6,606 bases of DNA, taken from Bacteroidota bacterium. GTDB lineage: Bacteria; Bacteroidota; Bacteroidia; Chitinophagales; Chitinophagaceae. Where the stretch lies: assembly GCA_023436685.1 (NCBI GenBank), contig JAEZIL010000327.1, positions 1-6,606 on the forward strand, in the 5' to 3' direction. A program made the position numbers and the translations under genes. A model generated the notes under the pieces. That model was given only the letters and a program-made list of their open reading frames with translations. It searched no databases and was not told the origin of the DNA. This document shows, piece after piece, positions 1 through 6,574 of the stretch. Within the stretch, counting starts at the first letter, position 1; every line of letters starts with the position of its first letter.

Positions 1-1
1 T

Positions 2-160
2 ATTTATAGCAGTATGGGGCAATTAATTACAAACTTACCCGTAAAGTATAGCAATAATGCATGGCGGCTTGATATAAGCATGTTGCCTGCAGGTATCTAT
101 TTATGCACGGTTAACTATAACGGAACATCTCATACTGCAAGGTTTACCAAGGTGCAATAG
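2..160 (+). CDS. C-terminal fragment of a T9SS-secreted protein (sorting domain only)
   Basis: Only the last 52 codons lie in the window; the frame is open from base 2 to the TAG at 158-160 and the gene starts upstream of the window. The visible peptide begins IYSSMGQ, has NAWRLDISMLPAGIYLCTV in the middle and ends TARFTKVQ. This is the second half of a type IX secretion system type A C-terminal sorting domain (LPxGxY core, then a beta-strand ending in a basic tail), which directs outer-membrane translocation and cell-surface attachment or release in Bacteroidota. About 30 of 51 aligned residues match the tail of the next gene (294-2549), so the two are likely tandem paralogues. The function of the missing N-terminal part cannot be read here; FG-GAP repeats like those of its neighbour are only a guess. 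An intrinsic terminator follows 26 nt after the stop. Confidence 0.85.
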   Translation: MYSSMGQLITNLPVKYSNNAWRLDISMLPAGIYLCTVNYNGTSHTARFTKVQ

Positions 161-186
161 TATTTTGTTTTGAATAGGCTATTGAC

Positions 187-217
187 AAAAAGACGTGGAG
201 GCACTCTACGTTTTTTT
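187..217 (+). terminator. Intrinsic terminator after the T9SS cargo fragment
   Basis: A 14-bp stem (187-200 with 204-217) has a 3-nt GCA loop. Twelve pairs are Watson-Crick and two are G-U. The left arm starts with an A run and the right arm ends in seven T, so the U tract is part of the stem. It lies 26 nt after the stop at 160 and before the next gene at 294, which suggests the two T9SS cargo genes are separate transcription units. Confidence 0.8.
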
Positions 218-250
218 GTTTAATGGAATATTAATTGAAATAATGACAAA

Positions 251-280
251 TTAAGAGCTATTAGTATTAAATTAGTATTG
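251..280 (+). promoter_or_regulatory. Weak candidate promoter for the FG-GAP/T9SS cargo gene
   Basis: TAGTATTG at 273-280 matches the Bacteroidota -7 consensus TAnnTTTG except at one position. TTA at 251-253, 19 nt upstream, could stand in for the -33 TTG. Transcription would start near 286-288, leaving a leader of only about 6-8 nt before the ATG at 294. The rest of the 161-293 gap holds only the terminator at 187-217. The call rests on spacing and partial consensus, so it is tentative. Confidence 0.35.
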
Positions 281-293
281 CAAATATCTTCCT

Positions 294-2549
294 ATGAACC
301 GGAAATTAATCCTTATACCCATATTGTCTTCCTTAAGTTTTTGCGTAAATGCTCAGTCCGATTTATACCAGACACACAGAGATCTATTATCTAAAATAAA
401 GGTAACGGCGCACGGTGTGGAGAAAGTAAATGCATGGTCGGGCGGGCAAAATGCGCCGCAGTTTGCTATAGCTGATATGAATAAGGATGGTAAAAATGAT
501 CTTATAGTTTTTGAAAACGAGCGTGGAGTTAAGGTTTACATCAATACAAATCCTTTACCCGGCACTAGTATCCCATTATACCGGTATGCCCCTGAGTACG
601 AATATAAATTTCCCAACGTTAACAACTATATAAAGCTTATCGACTATAACTGCGATAATGTGCCTGATCTGTTTCATTTTGGTACAGGTCTGCAGGGGCT
701 TGTTATAGCTGATGGTTTTTATGATAATAGCGATATCCTTACATTTAAACCCGAACGTGAAATCAGGTTCTACAGGCAAGGATCGTCAACCAGTTCAAAT
801 GTAAATATCCGCCCTACAGATATTCCTTCTATTGAGGACATAGATGGCGATGGAGACCTGGATGTTGTTAGTTATTCTATTAATGGCAATTATATTACTG
901 CCTGGCAAAACATTACTAAAGAAGACGGGTTGCCTTGTGACAGCTTTAGAATAAAAGCTCTTACAGGATGTTGGGGCAAGGTGCTTCAGGATTATCCACG
1001 CACCCATATGCTTCATATTACATATTGCCCGCCACCACGTGGCGATGGAGGTAACGGCACTAATCATGGTAATAATGCTTTGTGTCTTTTAGATATTGAT
1101 GGTGATGGCGATATGGACTTTTTGGATGGCAATCAGGATTATTCTGATATTCAATTGCTCATAAACGGCAAGGCTGATTACCAATATCCTATAGACAGTA
1201 TGATAGCACAGGATACGCTTTGGAAAAAAGATGGCCACCAATTATATATGCCTAAGTACCCTGCCGCTTATTGGGTAGATATTGACCAGGATGGCGATAG
1301 GGATATTATGATATCGCCTAAATTAACCGGTACTGAGAACTACAGATGTATAGCGCTTTATGAAAACCAGGGCAGCAGTTCAGCCCCCAACTTTGTTTAT
1401 CATAGCGATTCATTTTTGATGGAAACAATGATAGATCTGGGTACTAATACATATCCCGTTGTGTACGACTATAATAAGGATGGCCTGGCCGATTTACTTG
1501 TTGGCACTATGGGGCGTTATAATCCCATAAGCGGTACAAACTTATCGCGTATAGTATATTATCAGAATACAGGTACAGCAACGCTGCCAGTATTTACGCT
1601 TATAGATGATAATTTGCTTGAACTTGAAACGATGGGGTTAAATGGCGGAGCGTTAGCAATTGGTGACCTGGACAATGACGGTAAAGACGAGCTTTTTATA
1701 GGTAGAATGAATGGTAACATAGCCTATTTTAAAAACTATGCAGCCAGTGGAACTGTACAGCCCGACTGGCGTTTATGGCAAAGGGAGCTTACCGATAAAA
1801 ACAATAAGAATATACGTGCCAATAATTTTGCCACGCCGGTTATATACGATGTAAACAAAGATGGTAAAAACGATCTGGTAAGTGGTATGCACCTTGGTTA
1901 TCTATTCTATTATCAAAATTCAGGAACAAGTGGCGATATTAAGTTGGAGAAACTTTCAGATTCGCTAGGTAAGCTAAAGGTAGGCCCATACCAGCAAGAA
2001 GGTTCTTCTGCCCCGTTTATTGGTAAAATTGATAATACCGGCAAAGAATACTTAATGATTGGAACTAAAGATGGTACAATACAATGCTGGGATGGTATTG
2101 ATAGCGGCGACCCCAATAAAACATATACGCTTGTAGAAGAGAAGTACTCTAATATTAAAATACAGGGAAGGAAGGCCGCACCATATTTTGCCGACATTAA
2201 CAACGATGGCAAGTACGAAGTGATAATTGGTAACGATCTTGGAGGGCTTAACATGTACTTCCAAATATGGACTGTGAACGTAGAAGGTGTTGCAAGGAGT
2301 CAGAATAAACTAAGTGTATACCCTAACCCTGCTATGGATATATTGAATGTAGGCTTGAGCGATGGTATAATATCTGCTAAAGCAACTGTAAAAATATATA
2401 CAAGCATGGGGCAACAGGTAAATGCATTTATGCAGTATAGCGACAATGCATGGAGGGTAGATGTAAGTTCATTGCCGACAGGTATGTATTTGTGTACAGT
2501 ATATTCTAACGGCACTACACAAACCGCTAGGTTCTCTAAAACGAAGTAG
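294..2549 (+). CDS. Secreted FG-GAP/VCBS-repeat protein with T9SS sorting domain
   Basis: This 751-aa protein is probably exported by Sec and then by the type IX system to the cell surface or medium. Residues 1-20 form a signal peptide (basic NRK, hydrophobic core, VNA before Q21). Residues about 50-650 carry ten evenly spaced calcium-loop motifs of FG-GAP/VCBS type, starting near D61, D117, D182, D267, D329, D392, D458, D519, K578 and D634; good examples are DIDGDGDLD at 182 and DIDGDGDMD at 267. The ninth has lost the first acidic ligand (KIDNTGKE). Such repeats normally fold as beta-propeller blades, used for adhesion or glycan/protein binding. Residues about 671-751 are a T9SS type A sorting domain (KLSVYPNPAMD, then LPTGMYLCTV, then TARFSKTK). 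No catalytic domain is recognisable, so the ligand is unknown. The ATG is the natural start because the signal peptide begins there. It converges on the operon to its right and shares its terminator. Confidence 0.9.
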   Translation: MNRKLILIPILSSLSFCVNAQSDLYQTHRDLLSKIKVTAHGVEKVNAWSGGQNAPQFAIADMNKDGKNDLIVFENERGVKVYINTNPLPGTSIPLYRYAPEYEYKFPNVNNYIKLIDYNCDNVPDLFHFGTGLQGLVIADGFYDNSDILTFKPEREIRFYRQGSSTSSNVNIRPTDIPSIEDIDGDGDLDVVSYSINGNYITAWQNITKEDGLPCDSFRIKALTGCWGKVLQDYPRTHMLHITYCPPPRGDGGNGTNHGNNALCLLDIDGDGDMDFLDGNQDYSDIQLLINGKADYQYPIDSMIAQDTLWKKDGHQLYMPKYPAAYWVDIDQDGDRDIMISPKLTGTENYRCIALYENQGSSSAPNFVYHSDSFLMETMIDLGTNTYPVVYDYNKDGLADLLVGTMGRYNPISGTNLSRIVYYQNTGTATLPVFTLIDDNLLELETMGLNGGALAIGDLDNDGKDELFIGRMNGNIAYFKNYAASGTVQPDWRLWQRELTDKNNKNIRANNFATPVIYDVNKDGKNDLVSGMHLGYLFYYQNSGTSGDIKLEKLSDSLGKLKVGPYQQEGSSAPFIGKIDNTGKEYLMIGTKDGTIQCWDGIDSGDPNKTYTLVEEKYSNIKIQGRKAAPYFADINNDGKYEVIIGNDLGGLNMYFQIWTVNVEGVARSQNKLSVYPNPAMDILNVGLSDGIISAKATVKIYTSMGQQVNAFMQYSDNAWRVDVSSLPTGMYLCTVYSNGTTQTARFSKTK
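2394..2549 (+). repeat. Second copy of the duplicated T9SS sorting-domain tail
   Basis: Codons 701-751 of the FG-GAP protein match the fragment at 2-160. They share IY-SMGQ, YS-NAWR, LP-G-YLCTV, NGT and TARF, about 30 of 51 residues by eye, with one residue of gap. DNA identity is patchy, so this is an older gene duplication or a shared family tail and not a recent exact repeat. Confidence 0.7.
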
Positions 2550-2560
2550 GAGTAATATTT

Positions 2561-2604
2561 ATAAAAAAGGAAGCGCAGTTATTCAACTGCGCTTCCTTTT
2601 TTAT
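2561..2604. terminator. Bidirectional intrinsic terminator between convergent genes
   Basis: Bases 2561-2580 pair perfectly with 2585-2604, giving a 20-bp stem with a 4-nt ATTC loop. The centre is GC-rich (GGAAGCGCAG) and the flanks are A6 on the left and T6 on the right, so each strand reads as a stem ending in a U tract. It lies 11 nt after the stop of the FG-GAP gene (+) and 8 nt after the stop of the binding-protein gene (-), and can end transcription from both sides. Confidence 0.95.
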
Positions 2605-2612
2605 TGTGGTAA

Positions 2613-3905
2613 TTATTGAACTACAGTGAACGAACTGCTTTGATAACGGTATAAGTAGATATGCTTATTCTCATTATACAGCAGGTTGTCATTACTATCC
2701 CACTGCGGTTTTATTTCAAAGCGGGTAAAAGGAGAAATTGCGTTGTCATTCAGTTTCTCGTTAAATACGGTACCGTATTTTTTTAATAGATATGAATACC
2801 AAAACATAGTTTCATATCCCCTGTACACGAATTCTCCGGGGCGTGTGCCACCTGTTACGCTTTTATATTTGTTAGCTAGTTTTTGGCCATTGGGAGTGCT
2901 GGGGTCGTAATAAAATGGAGCGGTAATGTAAACAGCTACGTTTGGATAAGCGTCGGGTTTACGTAAGCTAGGCATCGATCTCCATGAAGGCATGCCATAT
3001 ACTTCAAATCTGTAATTAGGGAAGTATGCATACAACTGTTGCAATAGCTTTTCGCTGTAGTTGTAATCAATTATTGTAATTACAATAACATTTGTTTTTG
3101 TGCTATCGAAAAAAGAAGAAAGCTGTTTTTGGGTAGGAATGGAGTTACACGATAATTTATTCCAATTCTCTTTCCTGCCTTCAGTAAGGTATTTGAACGC
3201 ACTTTCGTCGTTAGTATTACCTGTTCTGTAGAAAATTATCGGATCATTTTTATGAAATTTATTCTTCAATTGATCCATTATCCACTCGCAATGGCTTTGC
3301 AGCGACGGCTGAAGCAATGTAAAGTATGGGTTATTAGTAACATTGCCATCTGAAGGTGAAATAGCCGAAATAAAATTTACTTTATTTTTTTTAGCTATTT
3401 CCGCTACAATGGGTATTTGCTGAGATTGTACTGCACCTATTATCAGGTCAGATGAATCCAGTGTTTTTCTTTTGGCAAGTTGCTCAATTGTATTGGCTGG
3501 GTCCATAATGTCATGTACATATAAATCAATGCTGTAGCCCATAGTGTTCAAACTGTCTGCCGCAAGCTTAATACCGTCATAAAAGTCTAATCCCGAAGTT
3601 GCTTTTTCAGGTATTTTCCCTTTATAGGTAGGCTTGCCGTCTTTTACCAGTTCGCCCAGGAATAACGGTATCAGCACATCTACCCTATAGCGGATTTTTA
3701 ATTCAGATGCAGGATAGTCTATTTCCCTTTTCTTGCCTGGCTTTACCGCTGTAGGCTTTTCCTTTACCGGCGGCTTTTTTACCGGTGGCTTGCGCTTAGG
3801 TTGTTCTTTTTTGAATATTTTCTTCCAAAACTGAGCTTCTGCATGGGTTGCAGGAAGCAACAGCAATAGCGTGAAAATGCAAAAAAGTATAAGCGTTTTT
3901 TTCAT
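2613..3905 (-). CDS. Secreted type-1 periplasmic-binding-fold protein (LivJ/receptor-ligand-like)
   Basis: A 430-aa exported protein when started at the ATG at 3905. Residues 1-24 are a signal peptide (MKK, Leu-rich core, AEA before Q25). Residues about 26-60 are a striking Lys/Pro-rich linker (KRKPPVKKPPVKEKP). From about residue 70 to the end it resembles the type-1 periplasmic binding protein fold of branched-chain amino-acid ABC receptors: VDVLIPLFLG opening strand, FYDGIKLAADSL helix, DLIIGAVQSQQIPIVAEIA and VNFISAISPSD, then a second lobe with PIIFYRTGN, VIVITI and FVYRGYETMFWYSYLL. No ABC permease or ATPase gene adjoins it, so a sensory, envelope or peptidoglycan-linked role is as plausible as uptake. 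An upstream in-frame ATG at 3932 would overlap the guaA end by 10 nt; the ATG at 3905 is preferred because the signal peptide begins there and GAGGG lies 6 nt before it. It starts 17 nt after guaA, so is probably co-transcribed. The fold is fairly sure, the ligand unknown. Confidence 0.75.
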   Translation of the reverse strand: MKKTLILFCIFTLLLLLPATHAEAQFWKKIFKKEQPKRKPPVKKPPVKEKPTAVKPGKKREIDYPASELKIRYRVDVLIPLFLGELVKDGKPTYKGKIPEKATSGLDFYDGIKLAADSLNTMGYSIDLYVHDIMDPANTIEQLAKRKTLDSSDLIIGAVQSQQIPIVAEIAKKNKVNFISAISPSDGNVTNNPYFTLLQPSLQSHCEWIMDQLKNKFHKNDPIIFYRTGNTNDESAFKYLTEGRKENWNKLSCNSIPTQKQLSSFFDSTKTNVIVITIIDYNYSEKLLQQLYAYFPNYRFEVYGMPSWRSMPSLRKPDAYPNVAVYITAPFYYDPSTPNGQKLANKYKSVTGGTRPGEFVYRGYETMFWYSYLLKKYGTVFNEKLNDNAISPFTRFEIKPQWDSNDNLLYNENKHIYLYRYQSSSFTVVQ

Positions 3906-3911
3906 GATGTA

Positions 3912-3920
3912 CCCTCTTCT
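3912..3920 (-). promoter_or_regulatory. Shine-Dalgarno-like site deciding the binding-protein start
   Basis: On the - strand AGAAGAGGG ends 6 nt before the ATG at 3905. Bacteroidota often lack Shine-Dalgarno sites, so a purine-rich match at correct spacing is notable. It supports 3905 over the upstream ATG at 3932. It lies in the 17-nt gap after the guaA stop codon. Confidence 0.5.
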
Positions 3921-3922
3921 TA

Positions 3923-5461
3923 TTACTCCCATTCAATAGTTGCAGGTGGCTTCGAACTGATGTCGTAAACAACCCTGTTAATTCCCTTTACGTAGTTGAT
4001 AATATCGCTGGATACTTTGCCCAAAAAACTATGAGGCAGGTGTGCCCAGTCGGCAGTCATACCATCTACCGATGTTACAGCCCTTAATGCAATTGTATAT
4101 TCATATGTACGTTCATCGCCCATTACACCCACACTTTGTACAGGTAGCAATATGGTGCCTGCCTGCCATACTTCATTATAAAGGCCCGAATCTCGCAGGT
4201 GTTGTATGTATATTGCATCTGCTTCCTGTAGCATTTTTACTTTTTCTTCAGATACTGCACCTAGTATGCGTATGCCTAAGCCCGGGCCGGGGAACGGGTG
4301 CCTGGCCAGGAATATGTTGTCAATACCTAATTCCTTACCTATTTTACGCACTTCATCTTTAAATAAGTAACGCAACGGCTCTACCAGAGACATATGCATC
4401 TTTTCAGGTAAGCCTCCTACATTATGGTGCGATTTAATTGTTACCGATGGGCCATGTACAGATACTGATTCTATAACGTCCGGATAGATAGTACCCTGTC
4501 CCAGGAATTTAGCGTCTTTATAAGCCTGAGACTCTTCGTAGAAAACATCTATGAACAGTCTGCCAATGATTTTCCTTTTTTGTTCAGGGTCGCTTACTCC
4601 CTGTAGCTCACTATAAAACTTTTGTTTGGCATCAACACCTTTTACATTAAGCCCAAGGTGCTTATAGCCTTCCATTACCTGCTCAAATTCATTTTTGCGC
4701 AGTAACCCATTGTCTACAAATATGCAATATAGCCTGTCGCCAATAGCCCTGTGTATAAGTGTCGCAGCCACTGTAGAATCAACACCGCCACTTAATGCCA
4801 TGATTACTTTGCTATCGCCAACTTCATTTTTTATGCGTTCAACTGTTTCATGGATGAACGATGCGGGTGTCCAGTCCTGCTTTGCACCGCAAACATCTGT
4901 TACAAAGTTTTTCAATAACTGGCGGCCATCGGTAGTATGCGTTACTTCCGGGTGAAACTGTATGCCATATACTGGGTTTTTGGCAAAATTGCTGGCAGCT
5001 TTATATGCCGCAACAGGTATAGCTTCAGTTTCTGCTATTACAGTGAAGCCCTCGGGTAGTTTTTTTATTGTATCGCTATGGCTCATCCATACTTGCGATC
5101 CGTCGTTAATAGTAGCAAAGAAGGTATCGTTACTAATGTTTTTTAAATGCGCACGGCCATATTCTCTGTGTGTAGATTTTCCTACTTCACCACCATATAG
5201 GTCTGCAATTAGTTGCGCGCCATAGCAAACTGCCAATACAGGCAATTTATCTGCCATGGCCTTTACGTCGGGTTTAGGTGCTGCTGTATCGTTAACCGAG
5301 AACGGGCTTCCTGAAAGTATAATTCCTTTAAGAGAAGGGTCATATTCTACAGGTTTGGTGCAAGGTTGTATCTCGCAATAAATATTCAGCTCCCGTATAT
5401 TGCGCGCTATGAGTTGCGTAAACTGAGAACCAAAATCAAGAATAAGAATTTTATCGTTCAT
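3923..5461 (-). CDS. guaA: GMP synthase (glutamine-hydrolysing)
   Basis: The 512-aa enzyme converts XMP, ATP and glutamine to GMP in the last step of guanine nucleotide synthesis in the cytoplasm. The N-terminal class I glutamine amidotransferase domain (about 1-195) opens with [16 protein letters not shown] and has the nucleophile C79 in AVCYGAQ and the H170/E172 pair in QFHPEVTHT. The ATP pyrophosphatase domain has the P-loop SGGVDST at 224-230. The C-terminal dimerisation/XMP-binding part has [12 protein letters not shown] near 321, [12 protein letters not shown] near 387 and the typical end KPPATIEWE. All key residues are present and the length is normal for the family. It starts 24 nt after the DUF3467 gene and ends 17 nt before the binding-protein gene, with no promoter-like element seen in either gap, so it is probably the middle gene of a three-gene operon. 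No guanine riboswitch or IMP dehydrogenase gene (guaB) is visible nearby. Confidence 0.98.
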   Translation of the reverse strand: MNDKILILDFGSQFTQLIARNIRELNIYCEIQPCTKPVEYDPSLKGIILSGSPFSVNDTAAPKPDVKAMADKLPVLAVCYGAQLIADLYGGEVGKSTHREYGRAHLKNISNDTFFATINDGSQVWMSHSDTIKKLPEGFTVIAETEAIPVAAYKAASNFAKNPVYGIQFHPEVTHTTDGRQLLKNFVTDVCGAKQDWTPASFIHETVERIKNEVGDSKVIMALSGGVDSTVAATLIHRAIGDRLYCIFVDNGLLRKNEFEQVMEGYKHLGLNVKGVDAKQKFYSELQGVSDPEQKRKIIGRLFIDVFYEESQAYKDAKFLGQGTIYPDVIESVSVHGPSVTIKSHHNVGGLPEKMHMSLVEPLRYLFKDEVRKIGKELGIDNIFLARHPFPGPGLGIRILGAVSEEKVKMLQEADAIYIQHLRDSGLYNEVWQAGTILLPVQSVGVMGDERTYEYTIALRAVTSVDGMTADWAHLPHSFLGKVSSDIINYVKGINRVVYDISSKPPATIEWE

Positions 5462-5485
5462 ACTGTGGTATAGTAGTAATGTATA

Positions 5486-5800
5486 TTAGGCTTGTCCTGC
5501 CGTGCCGCCAAAATTAATGGGCATATTGCTTTGTTCCTGCTCTTTAATAACGCCTTGTTGGGCTTCGTAGCGTTTTATATTATCTATTAGTGCACGCATT
5601 AGTCTTTTTGCGTGTTGTGGTGTCATTACCACGCGCGATTTTACTTTTGCCTTTGGGGTATTAGGCATCACATTTACAAAGTCTATTACAAACTCGGCAA
5701 ATGAGTGGGTAATGATGGCGAGGTTGGCATAAGTGCCATCTGCCATTTCTTCTGTAAGCTCTATGTTTAACTGTTGTTCCTGAGGTATTTGATCGGCCAT
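5486..5800 (-). CDS. DUF3467 family protein
   Basis: A small 104-aa cytoplasmic protein with no signal peptide or membrane segment. Residues about 10-82 match the DUF3467 pattern as I know it: ADGTYANLAIITHSFAEFVIDFVNVMP, then AKVKSRVVMTPQHAKRLMRALIDNIKRYE. The remaining tail is Gln/Gly-rich (QEQSNMPINFGGTAGQA). The biochemical role of the family is unknown. I chose the ATG at 5800: the longer frame begins with a TTG at 5836, would put 12 residues over a -7 promoter element, and lacks family similarity there. The gene is first in a probable operon with guaA, 24 nt apart. I recall homologues in other Bacteroidota next to RNA polymerase genes, so the link to guaA may be lineage-specific; that is recollection, not something seen here. 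Confidence 0.85.
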   Translation of the reverse strand: MADQIPQEQQLNIELTEEMADGTYANLAIITHSFAEFVIDFVNVMPNTPKAKVKSRVVMTPQHAKRLMRALIDNIKRYEAQQGVIKEQEQSNMPINFGGTAGQA

Positions 5801-5824
5801 TTTATAAGTTTTGTAGAATAGCGG

Positions 5825-5832
5825 CAAAATTA
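5825..5832 (-). promoter_or_regulatory. -7 promoter element of the DUF3467-guaA operon
   Basis: The - strand reads TAATTTTG, a full match to the Bacteroidota -7 consensus TAnnTTTG. Transcription would start about 6 nt downstream, near 5819, giving a leader of about 19 nt before the ATG at 5800. I found no clear TTG -33 element at the usual distance, which lowers confidence. The element overlaps the 5' end of the longer reading frame, arguing that the frame starts at 5800. Confidence 0.55.
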
Positions 5833-5916
5833 GCAAAAGAAAGCCAGTTGGACTGTATCGGCTTACATAATTGGCTGTTATTCTTGCATATTCTTATACA
5901 AAATGGCAAATTGTTA

Positions 5917-5924
5917 TAGTTTTG
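5917..5924 (+). promoter_or_regulatory. -7 promoter element of gldD
   Basis: TAGTTTTG is a full match to TAnnTTTG. Only a TTA (5894-5896) sits near the -33 distance. The G ends 7 nt before the gldD ATG at 5932, so the transcript would have almost no leader. It faces away from the DUF3467 promoter at 5825-5832; the two divergent -7 elements are about 85 nt apart. Confidence 0.5.
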
Positions 5925-5931
5925 AAGCCAT

Positions 5932-6522
5932 ATGAGATTTTGCTTTCTGCTATTAGGTTTGGTAATAGTCCTGGCGTCTTGCCGTCCTGAAACATACACC
6001 CCTAAACCAAGAGGTTATTATGAAATAGCCTTACCACAACGTGGTTATCAGCAGTTTAACGCTCCGGGTTTCCCGTATAGTTTTGAATATCCTGTATATG
6101 GCCGAATAGTGCGCGATACAAGCTTTTTTGGCCAGAAGCCAGAGAACCCGTACTGGATTAATATTGATATACCGTCATTGGGCGGTAGCATCTATATAAG
6201 CTACAAGGCCTTAAGTGCTACACAAACATTGAATAAGGTAATAGAAGATACATACGAAATGACTATGTTTCATACGAAGAGGGCCGACAATATTGAGGAT
6301 ATGGTTTTTCATAATGAAGAAGCCAATGTGCATGGTATTTTATATAATGTAACAGGTAATGCAGCATCAGCATATCAATTTTACTTAACCGATTCTGTAC
6401 ATCACTACTTGCGCGGTGCTTTATATTTCGATGTATCGCCCAATGCCGATTCGCTAAAGCCGGTGAATGACTTTATGTATGCAGATGTAAAACACTTGAT
6501 GGAAACATTAAAGTGGAAATAG
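5932..6522 (+). CDS. gldD: Gliding motility lipoprotein GldD
   Basis: A 196-aa lipoprotein of the Bacteroidota gliding/type IX secretion gene set, required for gliding in Flavobacterium; its exact mechanical role is not settled. Residues 1-16 are a lipoprotein signal peptide with lipobox LASC and lipidated C17, implying anchoring in the cell envelope facing the periplasm. Family features visible are TPKPRGYYEIALP near 23, the YWINIDIPSLGG stretch near 74, GNAASAYQFYLTDS near 142, RGALYFDVSPNADSLKPV near 161 and the LMETLKW end. Length is normal for GldD. An in-frame TGA at 5923-5925 lies just upstream, so the ATG at 5932 is the earliest start and the signal peptide needs it. In many relatives gldD follows gldE; here it stands after a divergent DUF3467 gene and before a tRNA, so it is its own transcription unit. 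No terminator is seen after it. Confidence 0.93.
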   Translation: MRFCFLLLGLVIVLASCRPETYTPKPRGYYEIALPQRGYQQFNAPGFPYSFEYPVYGRIVRDTSFFGQKPENPYWINIDIPSLGGSIYISYKALSATQTLNKVIEDTYEMTMFHTKRADNIEDMVFHNEEANVHGILYNVTGNAASAYQFYLTDSVHHYLRGALYFDVSPNADSLKPVNDFMYADVKHLMETLKWK

Positions 6523-6524
6523 TT

Positions 6525-6554
6525 TTGCACGTATCGGGCAGAACACTATTTTTG
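6525..6554 (+). promoter_or_regulatory. Full Bacteroidota-type promoter for the tRNA gene
   Basis: TTG at 6525-6527, a 19-nt spacer and TATTTTTG at 6547-6554 match the TTG-N19-TAnnTTTG promoter exactly. Transcription would start near 6560, about 15 nt before the tRNA 5' end at 6575. The -33 element lies 2 nt after the gldD stop codon, so the tRNA is independently transcribed with almost no spare DNA. This is the best promoter in the window. Confidence 0.75.
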
Positions 6555-6574
6555 CAACTCTCTTTTATAGAGAT

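Noticed and set aside
294..356. Lipoprotein reading of the FG-GAP protein's signal peptide (C17 in LSFC).
   Set aside because: Phe directly before the Cys does not fit a lipobox; VNA before Q21 fits ordinary signal peptidase I cleavage, and T9SS cargo are normally not lipoproteins.
2686..2910. A + strand frame opposite the binding-protein gene, and similar frames opposite guaA (4042-4362, 4695-4955, 4962-5225).
   Set aside because: They lie wholly antisense to well-supported genes and show no family features in their products.
3906..3932. Upstream ATG at 3932 as start of the binding-fold protein, overlapping guaA.
   Set aside because: It adds nine residues ahead of a complete signal peptide, while the ATG at 3905 has a well-spaced GAGGG before it.
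5462..5485. A purine riboswitch or separate promoter ahead of guaA.
   Set aside because: The gap is only 24 nt, with no TAnnTTTG element and no room for an aptamer.
5801..5999. A 65-codon - strand frame across the divergent intergenic region and the start of gldD.
   Set aside because: It overlaps the gldD signal peptide and both promoter elements, and its product shows no family features.
6559..6573. Small hairpin TCTCT-TTTAT-AGAGA just before the tRNA.
   Set aside because: Five A-U-rich pairs with no following T run; too weak for a terminator, though it could lie in the tRNA leader.
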